A stretch of 64,000 nt of DNA from CAYNKA01 sp964397655. GTDB lineage: Bacteria > Spirochaetota > Spirochaetia > DTKZ01. Made by a program: the position numbers and the translations under genes. Below are positions 51,282 through 60,098 of the stretch, in pieces. The DNA is taken from NCBI GenBank assembly GCA_964397655.1, contig CAYNKA010000004.1:62001-126000 (forward strand). The letters run 5' to 3'. Numbering within the stretch: position 1 is the first letter of the stretch; each line of letters starts with the position of its first letter. The notes below the pieces were generated by a model. It did no database searches. It had not been told where the DNA came from and worked only from the letters and a program-made list of their open reading frames with translations.

Positions 51282-52412
51282 ATGAAGAAGATCAATATCG
51301 CCTTCTTATCGCTTCTGGTCCTCGCCGGTTCCCTGCTTCTCGGATGCCAGCAGGCCGCCAAGGAAGTCAAGGTGGGCATCATCGCTCCCATCTCGGGAGA
51401 AGCCGCCACCTTCGGCGAATCCACCGCGAACGGCGCCAAGCTCTACTTCGACCAGATCAATGCCGCGGGCGGCATCGACGGTCTCAAGATCGCCTATTTC
51501 GTCGAGGACGACAAGGGCGATCCCACCGAAGGTGCGAACGCCTATTCGAAGCTCATCGATCAGAACAAGGTTTCCGTCATCGTCGGAACCGTCATGAGCA
51601 AGGTCTCCCTCGCCGGCGCCCCCATCGCGCAGAACAAGGGCATACCCATGATCAGCCCGACCTCGACCAATCCCGCGGTCACGCTGGTCGGCGACTTCAT
51701 CTTCCGCGCGTGCTTCATCGATCCCTTCCAGGGCCTCGTCGCCGCGAAGTTCGCCGCCGGCGACCTGAAGAAAAAGACCGCCGCGGTCCTCTACGACTCC
51801 GGAAACGATTACACCAAGGGTCTCGCCGAAGTGTTCCGCGACGAGTTCGGCAAAGCCGGCGGAAAGATCACCGCATTCGAAAGTTACGCGGCCGGAACCT
51901 CCGACTTCAACGCTCAGCTCGTGAAGATCAAGGCCACCAAACCCGAAGTCCTGTTCCTGCCCAACTACTACAACGATGCAGGCCTCATCGCCAAACAGGC
52001 GCGGGAAATGGGAATCGACGCCGTGTTCATCGGCGGAGACGGCTGGGACTCTCCCGATCTCTTCAAGATCGGCGGAAAGGCGATCGAAGGCGGATTCTTC
52101 GCGAATCATTTTTCCAAGGACTCCCAGGCCCCCGCGGCGAAGAAATTCGTGAGCGACTACAAGGCCAAGTTCAACAAGGATCCCGACGCCCTCGCGGCCC
52201 TCGCTTACGAGGCGGCGATGATCGTGGTCGATTCCATCAAACGGGCCAAGAGCACCGATCCCAAGGCCATCCGCGACGCGATGAAGGCGACGAACCTCGA
52301 GACGCTCACGGGCGTCGTCAAATTCGACCAGAACCGCAACCCAGTGAAGGGCGCGGTCATCCTCGAGGTGAAGAACGGCGCCGCCGTCTTCAAGGCTTCC
52401 GTCAATCCTTAA
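51282..52412 (+). CDS. livJ: Branched-chain amino acid-binding lipoprotein
   Basis: 376 aa. Lipoprotein signal with lipobox LLLGC. Type I periplasmic-binding fold: VKVGIIAPISGEAATFGEST at the start, YSKLIDQNKVSVIVGTVMSK, and GIPMISPTSTNPAVT, the usual ligand-site regions of the Leu/Ile/Val family. First gene of a complete livJHMGF operon. Specificity for branched-chain amino acids is a family assignment; related proteins bind other amino acids or amides. Confidence 0.93.
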   Translation: MKKINIAFLSLLVLAGSLLLGCQQAAKEVKVGIIAPISGEAATFGESTANGAKLYFDQINAAGGIDGLKIAYFVEDDKGDPTEGANAYSKLIDQNKVSVIVGTVMSKVSLAGAPIAQNKGIPMISPTSTNPAVTLVGDFIFRACFIDPFQGLVAAKFAAGDLKKKTAAVLYDSGNDYTKGLAEVFRDEFGKAGGKITAFESYAAGTSDFNAQLVKIKATKPEVLFLPNYYNDAGLIAKQAREMGIDAVFIGGDGWDSPDLFKIGGKAIEGGFFANHFSKDSQAPAAKKFVSDYKAKFNKDPDALAALAYEAAMIVVDSIKRAKSTDPKAIRDAMKATNLETLTGVVKFDQNRNPVKGAVILEVKNGAAVFKASVNP

Positions 52413-52427
52413 GGGGTTTCAACGAAG

Positions 52428-52463
52428 CGAAGGGCTGAGGAACTGTCGTTCTTCAGCCCTTCG
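52428..52463 (+). terminator. Intercistronic hairpin between livJ and livH
   Basis: A 16-bp stem (52428-52443 with 52448-52463, one G-T pair) and a 4-base loop. No T run follows, so it probably protects the livJ message and lowers expression of the downstream genes. Confidence 0.75.
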
Positions 52464-52487
52464 TCATTAACGACGTCGAGGTGAGCG

Positions 52488-53627
52488 ATGGAAACATTCC
52501 TGTCACAATTGATTTTCGGCTTACAGCGAGGCACGATCTATGCGCTGATAGCGCTCGGCTATACGATGGTATACGGAGTCGTAAGGCTCATCAATTTCGC
52601 CTACGGCGAAGTCTTCATGATCGGGGCCTTCATATCCTTCTTTCTCGTGAACGGAATCGACCTTCCGCAGCCTTTCCTCATCGCCTTCGCCTTCCTGATT
52701 CCCATGACCTTCTGCTCCCTTCTGGGGCTCGCAATGGATTCGCTCGCGTACAAGCCGCTCAGGCAGAAGCCTCGCCTCGCCGCCCTCATCACCGCGATCG
52801 GCGTTTCCTTTTTTCTCGGCAACTTCGTCTCCTACTCGAGCGGCGACACCATCAGGCTTTCCGCCGCCATAGCGTTCGTCCTCGCCGCGGTGCTGCTCCT
52901 CTACGTCGTCGGGGTCAAATACTTCAACTTTCCGGTCAGGGCGAAGGCGAACCGGAGCTACGTGAAATTCGCGATTCCCTTCGTATCCCTCGTCCTCCTG
53001 GGCCTCGCGTTCTGGATGGCGAAGGATTACCTCCTCGAACTCAGGTGGAAGGGATCGAGCTTCGCCTCCTATCCGGTGGACAAGCTCCTGAAAATCGAGA
53101 AAATCCCGCTCTACAAGAGCGTTTACATCACCAACATCCAGATCATGAACTTCATGATTTCCATCGTGCTCATGGTTCTCCTCTCCTTCCTGGTCAACAG
53201 GACCATCGTCGGCATGGCGATGCGGGCGAGCAAGAACAAGATGGAAACCGTCGCGCTCATGGGAATCAACGTGAACTTCATAATCTCCCTGACCTTCATC
53301 ATCGGCACCGCGCTGGCCGGAGCCGCCGGCGTCTTGAGCGCCGTCACCTATCCGCGGCTCACGGCCTTCATGGGGATCCAGCCGGGATTGAAGGCCTTCG
53401 TCGCGGCGGTCCTGGGAGGCATAGGCTCCATAGAGGGGGCTATGCTCGGCGGCATCATCATGGGCATAGCCGAGCAGTTCGCCATCGGCCTCCTGCCGAG
53501 CGATTTCGGTCCCACGCACATCGATTTCACCCCCCTGTCGGACGGTGTGGCCTTCGCGATCCTCATCGTCGTCCTCCTGCTCAGGCCTCAGGGCATTTTC
53601 GGCGAACCGCCGAGAGAGAAACTGTAA
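52488..53627 (+). CDS. livH: Branched-chain amino acid ABC permease, enlarged
   Basis: 379 aa, about 80 longer than the usual 290-300. Normal LivH starts (LQRGTIYALIALGYTMVYGV, GVVRLINFAYGEVFMIGAF) and ends (GLKAFVAAVLGGIGSIEGAM) are kept. The extra length is in the middle, about residues 140-215, with additional hydrophobic segments (FAIPFVSLVLLGLAFWMAKD) before the ATPase-contact part GMAMRASKNKMETVALMGI. The frame is intact, so this is an insertion rather than an error. Pairs with LivM. Confidence 0.92.
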   Translation: METFLSQLIFGLQRGTIYALIALGYTMVYGVVRLINFAYGEVFMIGAFISFFLVNGIDLPQPFLIAFAFLIPMTFCSLLGLAMDSLAYKPLRQKPRLAALITAIGVSFFLGNFVSYSSGDTIRLSAAIAFVLAAVLLLYVVGVKYFNFPVRAKANRSYVKFAIPFVSLVLLGLAFWMAKDYLLELRWKGSSFASYPVDKLLKIEKIPLYKSVYITNIQIMNFMISIVLMVLLSFLVNRTIVGMAMRASKNKMETVALMGINVNFIISLTFIIGTALAGAAGVLSAVTYPRLTAFMGIQPGLKAFVAAVLGGIGSIEGAMLGGIIMGIAEQFAIGLLPSDFGPTHIDFTPLSDGVAFAILIVVLLLRPQGIFGEPPREKL

Positions 53628-53641
53628 GGACCGGTGATCTC

Positions 53642-54667
53642 ATGAAACAACATTCCAACAAGAGCATCACGCTCCTCACGCTGGCGGGACTCGCCGGCTT
53701 CTACGTAGTCGTCATGATCTCCAGTTCGACCGGCCTCATGAACGATTACATCCTCAGGATCATCAACCTCATGATGATCAACATCATCCTGGGCGTTTCC
53801 CTCAATCTCATCAACGGATACACGGGGCTCTTCTCCGTCGGGCACGCGGGCTTCATGATCGTGGGAGGCTACGTTTCCGGTTTCATGACCACGCTTCTCT
53901 TCGAGATCACCAGAGACACCTCCTATTTCACCGCCCTGCCCTTCTTTCTGGTTTCCATTCTCGCGGCCGCTCTCGTATCCGGGCTGGTGGGCTTCCTCAT
54001 CGGGCTTCCGGTCCTCAGGCTCACCGACGACTATCTCGCCATCGTCACCATCGGCTTCGGCGAGATCATCCGGGTGGTTTTCAATTTCATCTCATTCAAG
54101 AAGAAGGTCGGCAACTGGGATCTCGACATCGGCGGTCCGCGGGGGCTTCTCGGCATTCCGCCGCTCTCGAACTTCACGGTGATCTTCCTCTTCACGCTGT
54201 TCACCGTCGCGTTCATCCGCAATTTCATCTACTCGCGCCACGGCAGGGCCTGCATCGCGATCAGGGAGAGCGAGGTGGCCGCGCACATGATGGGAATCGA
54301 CATCACGAAATACAAGGTGCTCGCCTTCGTTCTGGGCTCCGCCTTCGCGGGCATCGGCGGGGCCCTGCTCGCCCATTTCATCCAGATGCTGCATCCGACC
54401 ATGGGCGGCTTCATGAAGTCGGTGGAATACCTCATCATCGTGTACCTCGGCGGCATGGGAAGCATCTCCGGCACCATTCTCGCGGCCGTGGGCCTTACCG
54501 GGCTTTCGGAACTTCTCAGGCCGATCGGCGAGCTCAGAATGGTCATCTACGGAATCCTTCTCGTCATCCTCATGCTGAAGCGGCCGGAGGGACTCATGGG
54601 TCAGCGGGAGTTCTCGTTCATACTTCCGGAGAAGGAGAGGGAGCGTCATGCTGCTCAGAATAAATAA
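53642..54667 (+). CDS. livM: Branched-chain amino acid ABC permease
   Basis: 341 aa, about nine hydrophobic segments. Signature parts are LGVSLNLINGYTGLFSVGHA, LRLTDDYLAIVTIGFGEIIR and GRACIAIRESEVAAHMMGID (ATPase contact). Starts 14 bp after livH; its 3' end overlaps livG by 20 bp. Confidence 0.94.
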   Translation: MKQHSNKSITLLTLAGLAGFYVVVMISSSTGLMNDYILRIINLMMINIILGVSLNLINGYTGLFSVGHAGFMIVGGYVSGFMTTLLFEITRDTSYFTALPFFLVSILAAALVSGLVGFLIGLPVLRLTDDYLAIVTIGFGEIIRVVFNFISFKKKVGNWDLDIGGPRGLLGIPPLSNFTVIFLFTLFTVAFIRNFIYSRHGRACIAIRESEVAAHMMGIDITKYKVLAFVLGSAFAGIGGALLAHFIQMLHPTMGGFMKSVEYLIIVYLGGMGSISGTILAAVGLTGLSELLRPIGELRMVIYGILLVILMLKRPEGLMGQREFSFILPEKERERHAAQNK

Positions 54668-55415
54668 CCTCAGCCAGCAGTTCGGCGGGCTCAAGGCGAT
54701 CGACGATTTCAACATCGAAATCAAGCCGAGGGAATTGATCGGCCTCATCGGGCCCAACGGCGCGGGGAAGACGACGCTCTTCAACCTCATCACCGGCTTC
54801 TACAAACCCACCCAGGGGAAGATCTTCTTCGACGAGCAGGACATCACCGGGCTTCAGCCGCACGTCATCACTTCCCGCGGCGTGGTGAGGACCTTCCAGA
54901 ACATCCGCCTGTTCTCCAGCATGTCGGTGCTCGAAAACGTCACCATCGCGCGGCATTACCGGATGCGCTACGGCATCGCCTCCGCGGTCGGCCGGCTTCC
55001 GTCCTACGGCCGCGAGGAGCGGGACGCCGAAGAGCACGCCCGCGAATATCTTTCCATCTTCAACCTGGATTCCAAGCGGGACCTTCCAGCATCGAGCCTT
55101 CCCTACGGTCAGCAGAGGAGGCTCGAGATAGCCCGGGCCCTTGCGACCGAACCGAAGCTCCTCCTTCTCGACGAGCCGGCCGCCGGCATGAACACCGCGG
55201 AGGCCTTGGAGCTGCTTCATCTCATCCGCAAGATCGCCTCGGATTTCAGGCTCACGATCCTGCTCATCGAGCACCAGATGCCGGTGGTTATGGGCGTCGC
55301 CGAGCGAATCTACGTGCTCGACTTCGGGAAGACCATCGCCGTCGGCGGCCCCGAGGAGATCCAGAACAATCCCAAGGTCATAGAGGCCTATCTCGGCGAG
55401 GGGGCTTTGAAATGA
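54648..55415 (+). CDS. livG: Branched-chain amino acid ABC transporter ATPase
   Basis: 255 aa. Walker A GPNGAGKTTLFNLI, signature LPYGQQRRLEIARALA, Walker B LLLLDEPAAGMN, switch His in LLIEHQM. The longer loop after Walker A (DEQDITGLQPHVITSRGVVR) is typical of LivG. Overlaps livF by four bases (ATGA). Confidence 0.95.
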   Translation: MLLRINNLSQQFGGLKAIDDFNIEIKPRELIGLIGPNGAGKTTLFNLITGFYKPTQGKIFFDEQDITGLQPHVITSRGVVRTFQNIRLFSSMSVLENVTIARHYRMRYGIASAVGRLPSYGREERDAEEHAREYLSIFNLDSKRDLPASSLPYGQQRRLEIARALATEPKLLLLDEPAAGMNTAEALELLHLIRKIASDFRLTILLIEHQMPVVMGVAERIYVLDFGKTIAVGGPEEIQNNPKVIEAYLGEGALK

Positions 55416-56119
55416 TCCTAGAAATCAGGGACCTCGCGGTCTCCTACGGTTCCATCCTGGCCGTGAAGGGGATCTCCTTCGACGTCCGAAAGGGCGAGAT
55501 CGTCACCCTCATCGGAGCCAACGGCGCGGGAAAGACGACGACGCTGAAGACCATCTCCGGACTGCTCAGGCCGAACCGGGGCGGGGTTTCGTTCCGCGGC
55601 GAGGACATCACCGGCTTGGCGGCCCACAAGATCGTCGAGCTCGGCCTCACCCACGTCCCTGAAGGAAGGGGCATCTTCACGAACCTCACCGTGCAGGAGA
55701 ACCTCACCCTCGCCACCTATACCCGGAAGGACAAGAGCGGGCTCGCCGGCGACTTCGATCGCGTGTATTCGCTTTTCCCGCGGCTCAAGGAGCGCCGCAG
55801 GCAGTCCGCGGGCACCCTCTCGGGCGGCGAGCAGCAGATGCTCGCGGTCGGCAGGGCCCTCATGACCAAGGGCGAGCTCATCATCCTCGATGAGCCGTCC
55901 ATGGGGCTCGCGCCCGTACTCGTCGACGAAATTTTCCGGATCATCAAGAGCATCAACGAGCAGGGGACGACTATCCTCCTCGTCGAGCAGAACGCGTTCC
56001 GGGCCCTCGAGATCGCACACCGGGCCTACGTATTCGAGACGGGAAACATAGTCTTTTCCGGAAATTCCGAGGATCTGAAAAAGGACGAAAAGGTGAAGGC
56101 GGCATATCTCGGGGGCTGA
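55412..56119 (+). CDS. livF: Branched-chain amino acid ABC transporter ATPase
   Basis: 235 aa. Walker A GANGAGKTTTLKTI, signature LSGGEQQMLAVGRALM, Walker B LIILDEPSMGLAP, switch His replaced by Gln in LLVEQNAFRAL as is common in LivF. Last gene of the operon; a separate promoter follows. Confidence 0.95.
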   Translation: MILEIRDLAVSYGSILAVKGISFDVRKGEIVTLIGANGAGKTTTLKTISGLLRPNRGGVSFRGEDITGLAAHKIVELGLTHVPEGRGIFTNLTVQENLTLATYTRKDKSGLAGDFDRVYSLFPRLKERRRQSAGTLSGGEQQMLAVGRALMTKGELIILDEPSMGLAPVLVDEIFRIIKSINEQGTTILLVEQNAFRALEIAHRAYVFETGNIVFSGNSEDLKKDEKVKAAYLGG

Positions 56120-56150
56120 TCTTTCGTTCTTCCAAGGAGGGCCGTCCGGT

Positions 56151-56179
56151 TTGACAAACCGTTCTTCCCCCGTTAGAAT
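56151..56179 (+). promoter_or_regulatory. Promoter of the CBS-ACT gene
   Basis: Perfect TTGACA (56151-56156), 17-bp spacer, TAGAAT (56174-56179). A GGAGG Shine-Dalgarno lies before the ATG at 56197. Confidence 0.8.
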
Positions 56180-56196
56180 TTTTCCGGAGGGCATTC

Positions 56197-56841
56197 ATGT
56201 TCATCAAACAGATCATGACGCACAATCCCGTCACCATCCGTCCCGAGACGACCGTTCCGGAGGCGCAGGCCGTCCTAAAACGGGAGAAGATCCATCATCT
56301 TCCCGTCGTGGACAGGAACGACAAGCTCGTGGGCATCGTTACGGAAAAGGACCTTCTCTACGCTTCGCCTTCTCCCGCGACCACCCTGAACGTGTACGAG
56401 ATGAACGATCTGCTCTCGAAACTCAAGATCGAGAAGGTCATGACGAAGAACGTCATCACCATCGGCGAGGACACGCTCGTCGAGGATGCGGCGCACATCA
56501 TGGTAGACCGGAACATCGGCGGACTTCCCATCATGCGCGGCGGCGTGCTGGCGGGCATCGTGACCGAGTCCGACATCTTCCGCCTGTTCATCGAGCTTTT
56601 CGGCACACGCAGAAAGGGCTTGCGGGCCACGGCGCTGGTGTCCGAGAAGCCGGGATTGCTCGCCAAGATCACCTCCGCGATCGCGGAACGGGGAGGCAAC
56701 ATAATCTCCCTCGGAACCTTCCCCGGCGAAAACATCGAGAGTTCCCTCCTCCTCATCAAAACCGAAGAAATCTCCAAGGAGAAGCTCGAGGAATCGATCG
56801 TGCCATACGTGAAGGAACTTCTGGATCTCAGGGAAGTGTGA
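56197..56841 (+). CDS. CBS-pair plus ACT domain protein (AcuB-like)
   Basis: 214 aa. Two CBS motifs (residues about 1-60, MTHNPVTIRPETTVPEAQAV; about 75-130, VMTKNVITIGEDTLVEDAAH) form a Bateman module that typically binds adenine nucleotides. The C-terminal about 75 residues are an ACT domain (TALVSEKPGLLAKITSAIAE), which binds amino acids. Such proteins are regulators of unknown partners. It follows the branched-chain amino acid importer but has its own strong promoter, so it might sense the imported amino acids; that is inference. Confidence 0.88.
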   Translation: MFIKQIMTHNPVTIRPETTVPEAQAVLKREKIHHLPVVDRNDKLVGIVTEKDLLYASPSPATTLNVYEMNDLLSKLKIEKVMTKNVITIGEDTLVEDAAHIMVDRNIGGLPIMRGGVLAGIVTESDIFRLFIELFGTRRKGLRATALVSEKPGLLAKITSAIAERGGNIISLGTFPGENIESSLLLIKTEEISKEKLEESIVPYVKELLDLREV

Positions 56842-56870
56842 AAAAGCCTCGTTTTGCGACGTTGAGAGGA

Positions 56871-56895
56871 TGCCGTCGATTTCGGTGTTTTTTTT
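56871..56895 (+). terminator. Possible terminator after CBS-ACT gene
   Basis: A short wobble-containing stem TGCCG/CGGTG (56871-56875, 56883-56887) followed by eight T. The stem is weak but the T run is strong. Confidence 0.45.
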
Positions 56896-56963
56896 CTCTT
56901 TGATCTATTAAAATTCCCTGTTGTGGTTTACAGTAATGATGGAAAGCCCGGCGAGGTGATGGT

Positions 56964-58664
56964 ATGGCGAATTACATCGATAATATTCTCGGACAGAAAG
57001 TGAACGGGGTACGCGTCGTTCCCCTTCTTCTCAAAATCGTCGTCCTGTTCACGATTTTTCTCCTTCTTTCGAATTTCTCGTCGAATTACATCAGCTTGAT
57101 GCTGAACAGGGGCGAACTCATCAAGCTCATGAATCAGCTTCTGGTCAAGGACCTCAAGGAATCCTACGTCTTCGCCATGAACCAGCACGACATCTACACC
57201 TTCAACCAGGACCTTCCGGGCGCCGTTTCCGCGATCGAGCAGAGCGCGGCCAAGGAGTTGAAGGGTGAAAAATCCGTGCTCCTCGCGGTGAAGCCGGGCG
57301 GAGAGATTTTCGCCATGGCCTCCAAGCTGCCGAAGGAGAAAGCTTTCTCCGACAAGAAGATCCTCGCCATGATGAACGAGTCGAAGCAGAAGAACGTGAT
57401 GGAAGGCACCGTCAATTTCCGCTTCCTCGACTCCGCTTATTTCGGAATCTACAAATACAACCCGAAGTGGGACGTTTTTCTCATCCGCGGCGAGGAACTC
57501 GACGAGTTCTACCAGGATTCGCGCAGGATCTTCTGGAACATCTCGGTGCTGATCCTCATCATCACCCTCGTCTGCGTTGTCGTCGGGGTCTTCCTCCTTC
57601 GTTTCATCCTCCGCTTCGTGAGCCTTTTCACCAAGGACATCATGAAGATGCAGACCACCCAGAAGATCGAGCTTCTCGACATGAGCCGGGCTCCGAACGA
57701 CGACGTCACCTTCCTCGGAGTCTCCTTCAACGCGCTTTCCAGCACGATCGACAACCTGCTCACCATATTCAAGAAATTCGTGGCCCGCGACATCGCCCTC
57801 AAGGCCTACAAGGAGAGGGAGATCCGGCTCGAAGGTTCCAAGAAGGACCTCGCCATCCTCTTCACGGACATCAAGAGCTTCACCTTCATGACCGAGACCC
57901 TCGGGAACGACATCATCAAGCTGCTCAACATCCATTACGACAAGGCCATCAGGTACATCCACGAAAACAACGGGGACATAGGCTCCATCATCGGCGACGC
58001 CCTCCTCGCGGTGTTCGGCGTCATCGATGCGGAGAACCAGAACAAGTCCCTGCAGGCAGTCAAGGCCGCTTACAAGATCCAGGAGGTAGCCGCCTCGCTT
58101 CGCCAGGAAATGATGAAGCGCAAGGAGGAAATCCTCCGGCGCAGGGGAGCCATGACTGAGGCCGAGGAAAGGGTGTACAAGGCCGTGCTCCTGGAAGTCG
58201 GCGTAGGCATAGACGGCGGGGAGGTCTTCTACGGGACCATCGGGTCGTACGAACGCATGGTCAACACGGTCATCGGGGACAACGTCAACTCTTCCTCGCG
58301 GCTCGAAGGATTGACGAGAATTTATCAGGTCCCCGTGATAGTATCGGAGTATATTAAGAACGAAATCGAAAGGGAATCGGCCGATTATGTCTTCCTAGAA
58401 CTGGATCAGGTCCAAGTCAAGGGAAAGACCATAGGCAAGAGGGTTTATTGGCCGGTGAGAAGGGCTCTCATCGATCAGCAGCTCGAAAAAGACCTCGAGG
58501 ATTTTTCGGAAGGCCTCGCGAAGTATTACGAAGGCGATTGGAAGGCGGCGAACAAGAAATTCACCTCGTGCACCCTGCCTCTGGCTGTCGAGTTCCGGAA
58601 TAGAACCGGGAAACATGCATGTCCTAAGGAATGGAACGGCATATGGACAATGACAACGAAATAA
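56964..58664 (+). CDS. Membrane class III adenylate/guanylate cyclase
   Basis: 566 aa. TM1 (residues about 20-42), extracytoplasmic sensor region, TM2 (ISVLILIITLVCVVVGVFLL, about 193-215), HAMP-like linker, then the cyclase catalytic domain (about 295-490): metal Asp in ILFTDIKSFTFMTE and IIGDALLAVFGV, and the transition-state Asn/Arg in VIGDNVNSSSRLEG. A short C-terminal tail ends GIWTMTTK. Makes a cyclic nucleotide, probably cAMP. Possible receiver in the window: the cyclic-nucleotide-binding fusion at 11.4 kb. The next gene overlaps its end. Confidence 0.92.
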   Translation: MANYIDNILGQKVNGVRVVPLLLKIVVLFTIFLLLSNFSSNYISLMLNRGELIKLMNQLLVKDLKESYVFAMNQHDIYTFNQDLPGAVSAIEQSAAKELKGEKSVLLAVKPGGEIFAMASKLPKEKAFSDKKILAMMNESKQKNVMEGTVNFRFLDSAYFGIYKYNPKWDVFLIRGEELDEFYQDSRRIFWNISVLILIITLVCVVVGVFLLRFILRFVSLFTKDIMKMQTTQKIELLDMSRAPNDDVTFLGVSFNALSSTIDNLLTIFKKFVARDIALKAYKEREIRLEGSKKDLAILFTDIKSFTFMTETLGNDIIKLLNIHYDKAIRYIHENNGDIGSIIGDALLAVFGVIDAENQNKSLQAVKAAYKIQEVAASLRQEMMKRKEEILRRRGAMTEAEERVYKAVLLEVGVGIDGGEVFYGTIGSYERMVNTVIGDNVNSSSRLEGLTRIYQVPVIVSEYIKNEIERESADYVFLELDQVQVKGKTIGKRVYWPVRRALIDQQLEKDLEDFSEGLAKYYEGDWKAANKKFTSCTLPLAVEFRNRTGKHACPKEWNGIWTMTTK

Positions 58665-60088
58665 AAAAACCGAACGACTTCGAGGTCAAGGATCTCGTCG
58701 AGCAGAGCAAGCTCATCTTTCTCAGGGAAGTCATCGAGGACTTCCGGCGGCAGCAGGCTCTCTACGACGCGGGAACGGAATTCGCCAAGACGAAGAAGAA
58801 CCGAAGCCCGATCGTCCCGCTCGTGGTTCTGGGGATGACCCTCCTCTTCGTACTCGGGGCGGTTGCGGTGACGTTGTACATCCAGGAAACGAGCAGGAGA
58901 ATCACGGTCGGCATCCAGGAATTCGAAGACGTGAACCTGAAGGACGTACTCGACGCGGCCAAGCGGAACGAGCAGGAGATGCAGCAGGCGAAGAGAGACC
59001 TCGAAGCCCTCAACCAAGGCATGGAAAGCGAGATTGCCGCGGTCCGGGAGGAAACGAGACGGGAGATCGATCTCATTGCGGCGGAACGAATAACCCAGGC
59101 GGAGAAGGACCAGAGGACGCAGGCCGCGAGGGTTCGGGAAGCCCGCCGGATCGACGCGATCCGGGCCAGCTACAATCCCAGGATCCAGGAGAAGAACAAG
59201 GCGATCAAGGCCATTCAGGCCCGGATCGACGAATACGATTCCCGGCAGGTGGAGAAGGCGAGGAAGCAGGAAGAGGTGCTCAACAACCAGCAGCGGCTCT
59301 TCAAGATAGAATTGGACAAAACCACGAAGTATTACGAGGATCGGATCGCGGCTCTCAACGCGAAATACGACAAGGATACCGCGGCCCTCAGGACCTACCA
59401 CAAGAACTACGTGGCCACCCTGCAGGACAGCCATGCGAAGGAAATAGAGAACCTCATCCTCAAATTCAATCCCAAGATGACCGATCCCGGTGTCGTTTCC
59501 CTGCTTCAGGCCGGAATCGACCCGAAGCTGATCAAGGAAACCTTCCCCTCCGCGTATCGCCCCCTCCTGCAGCAGGAAGGCCTCATGAAGCCCGAGGACT
59601 TCCAGGCCCTGCAGCGCGCCGGAGTCGAATACGATCTCCTCACCGCGGAGTTGAAGAAGATTCCCTCCGTGAATTCCGTTCCCGCCGTCGTCGCCCAGAT
59701 GGAATACCGGCATCGGGTCATCGCGAAGAAGTACGACGAGCTCTGGACGAGGCTTTCGGATTCCGTGGCCAAGAAGAACGGCATCATCGCCTCTCAGGGC
59801 TCGGAGATCGGCCAATTCCTCTTCGCCCTTGAGCGCCTGCAGAAGACCAGCAGGGAGAACGGCTACATTCTCGACGCTCGCGACCCGAAAACGGTCAAGG
59901 TTTACGTCGACAAGGACCGCAGGCTCGCGGAAGGAATGATCGGCGTCGTGTTCAGGAAGGACGACGAGTACATCGGAAAGGTGAAGTTCTACAAGAAGGA
60001 CGGGGAGTTCTTCGCGTCCGTCGCGGAACTCAAAAAGTCCGCGGTCCCCCTCGAACCCTTCGACAAAGTCCTGATTCAGGAACAATAG
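58643..60088 (+). CDS. Membrane-anchored coiled-coil protein of unknown function
   Basis: 481 aa. One TM near the N-terminus (IVPLVVLGMTLLFVLGAVAV, about 56-75), then a long charged coiled coil (about 90-290) and a globular C-terminal part (about 300-481, with MIGVVFRKDDEYIGKVKFYK). No catalytic motif was recognised. It overlaps the cyclase gene by 22 bp and is followed by an exported protein, so the three probably work together in the envelope. ATG 58631 is an alternative start, but AAGGA would then abut the start codon. Confidence 0.75.
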   Translation: MDNDNEIKKPNDFEVKDLVEQSKLIFLREVIEDFRRQQALYDAGTEFAKTKKNRSPIVPLVVLGMTLLFVLGAVAVTLYIQETSRRITVGIQEFEDVNLKDVLDAAKRNEQEMQQAKRDLEALNQGMESEIAAVREETRREIDLIAAERITQAEKDQRTQAARVREARRIDAIRASYNPRIQEKNKAIKAIQARIDEYDSRQVEKARKQEEVLNNQQRLFKIELDKTTKYYEDRIAALNAKYDKDTAALRTYHKNYVATLQDSHAKEIENLILKFNPKMTDPGVVSLLQAGIDPKLIKETFPSAYRPLLQQEGLMKPEDFQALQRAGVEYDLLTAELKKIPSVNSVPAVVAQMEYRHRVIAKKYDELWTRLSDSVAKKNGIIASQGSEIGQFLFALERLQKTSRENGYILDARDPKTVKVYVDKDRRLAEGMIGVVFRKDDEYIGKVKFYKKDGEFFASVAELKKSAVPLEPFDKVLIQEQ

Positions 60089-60098
60089 GAGTCGCGCT

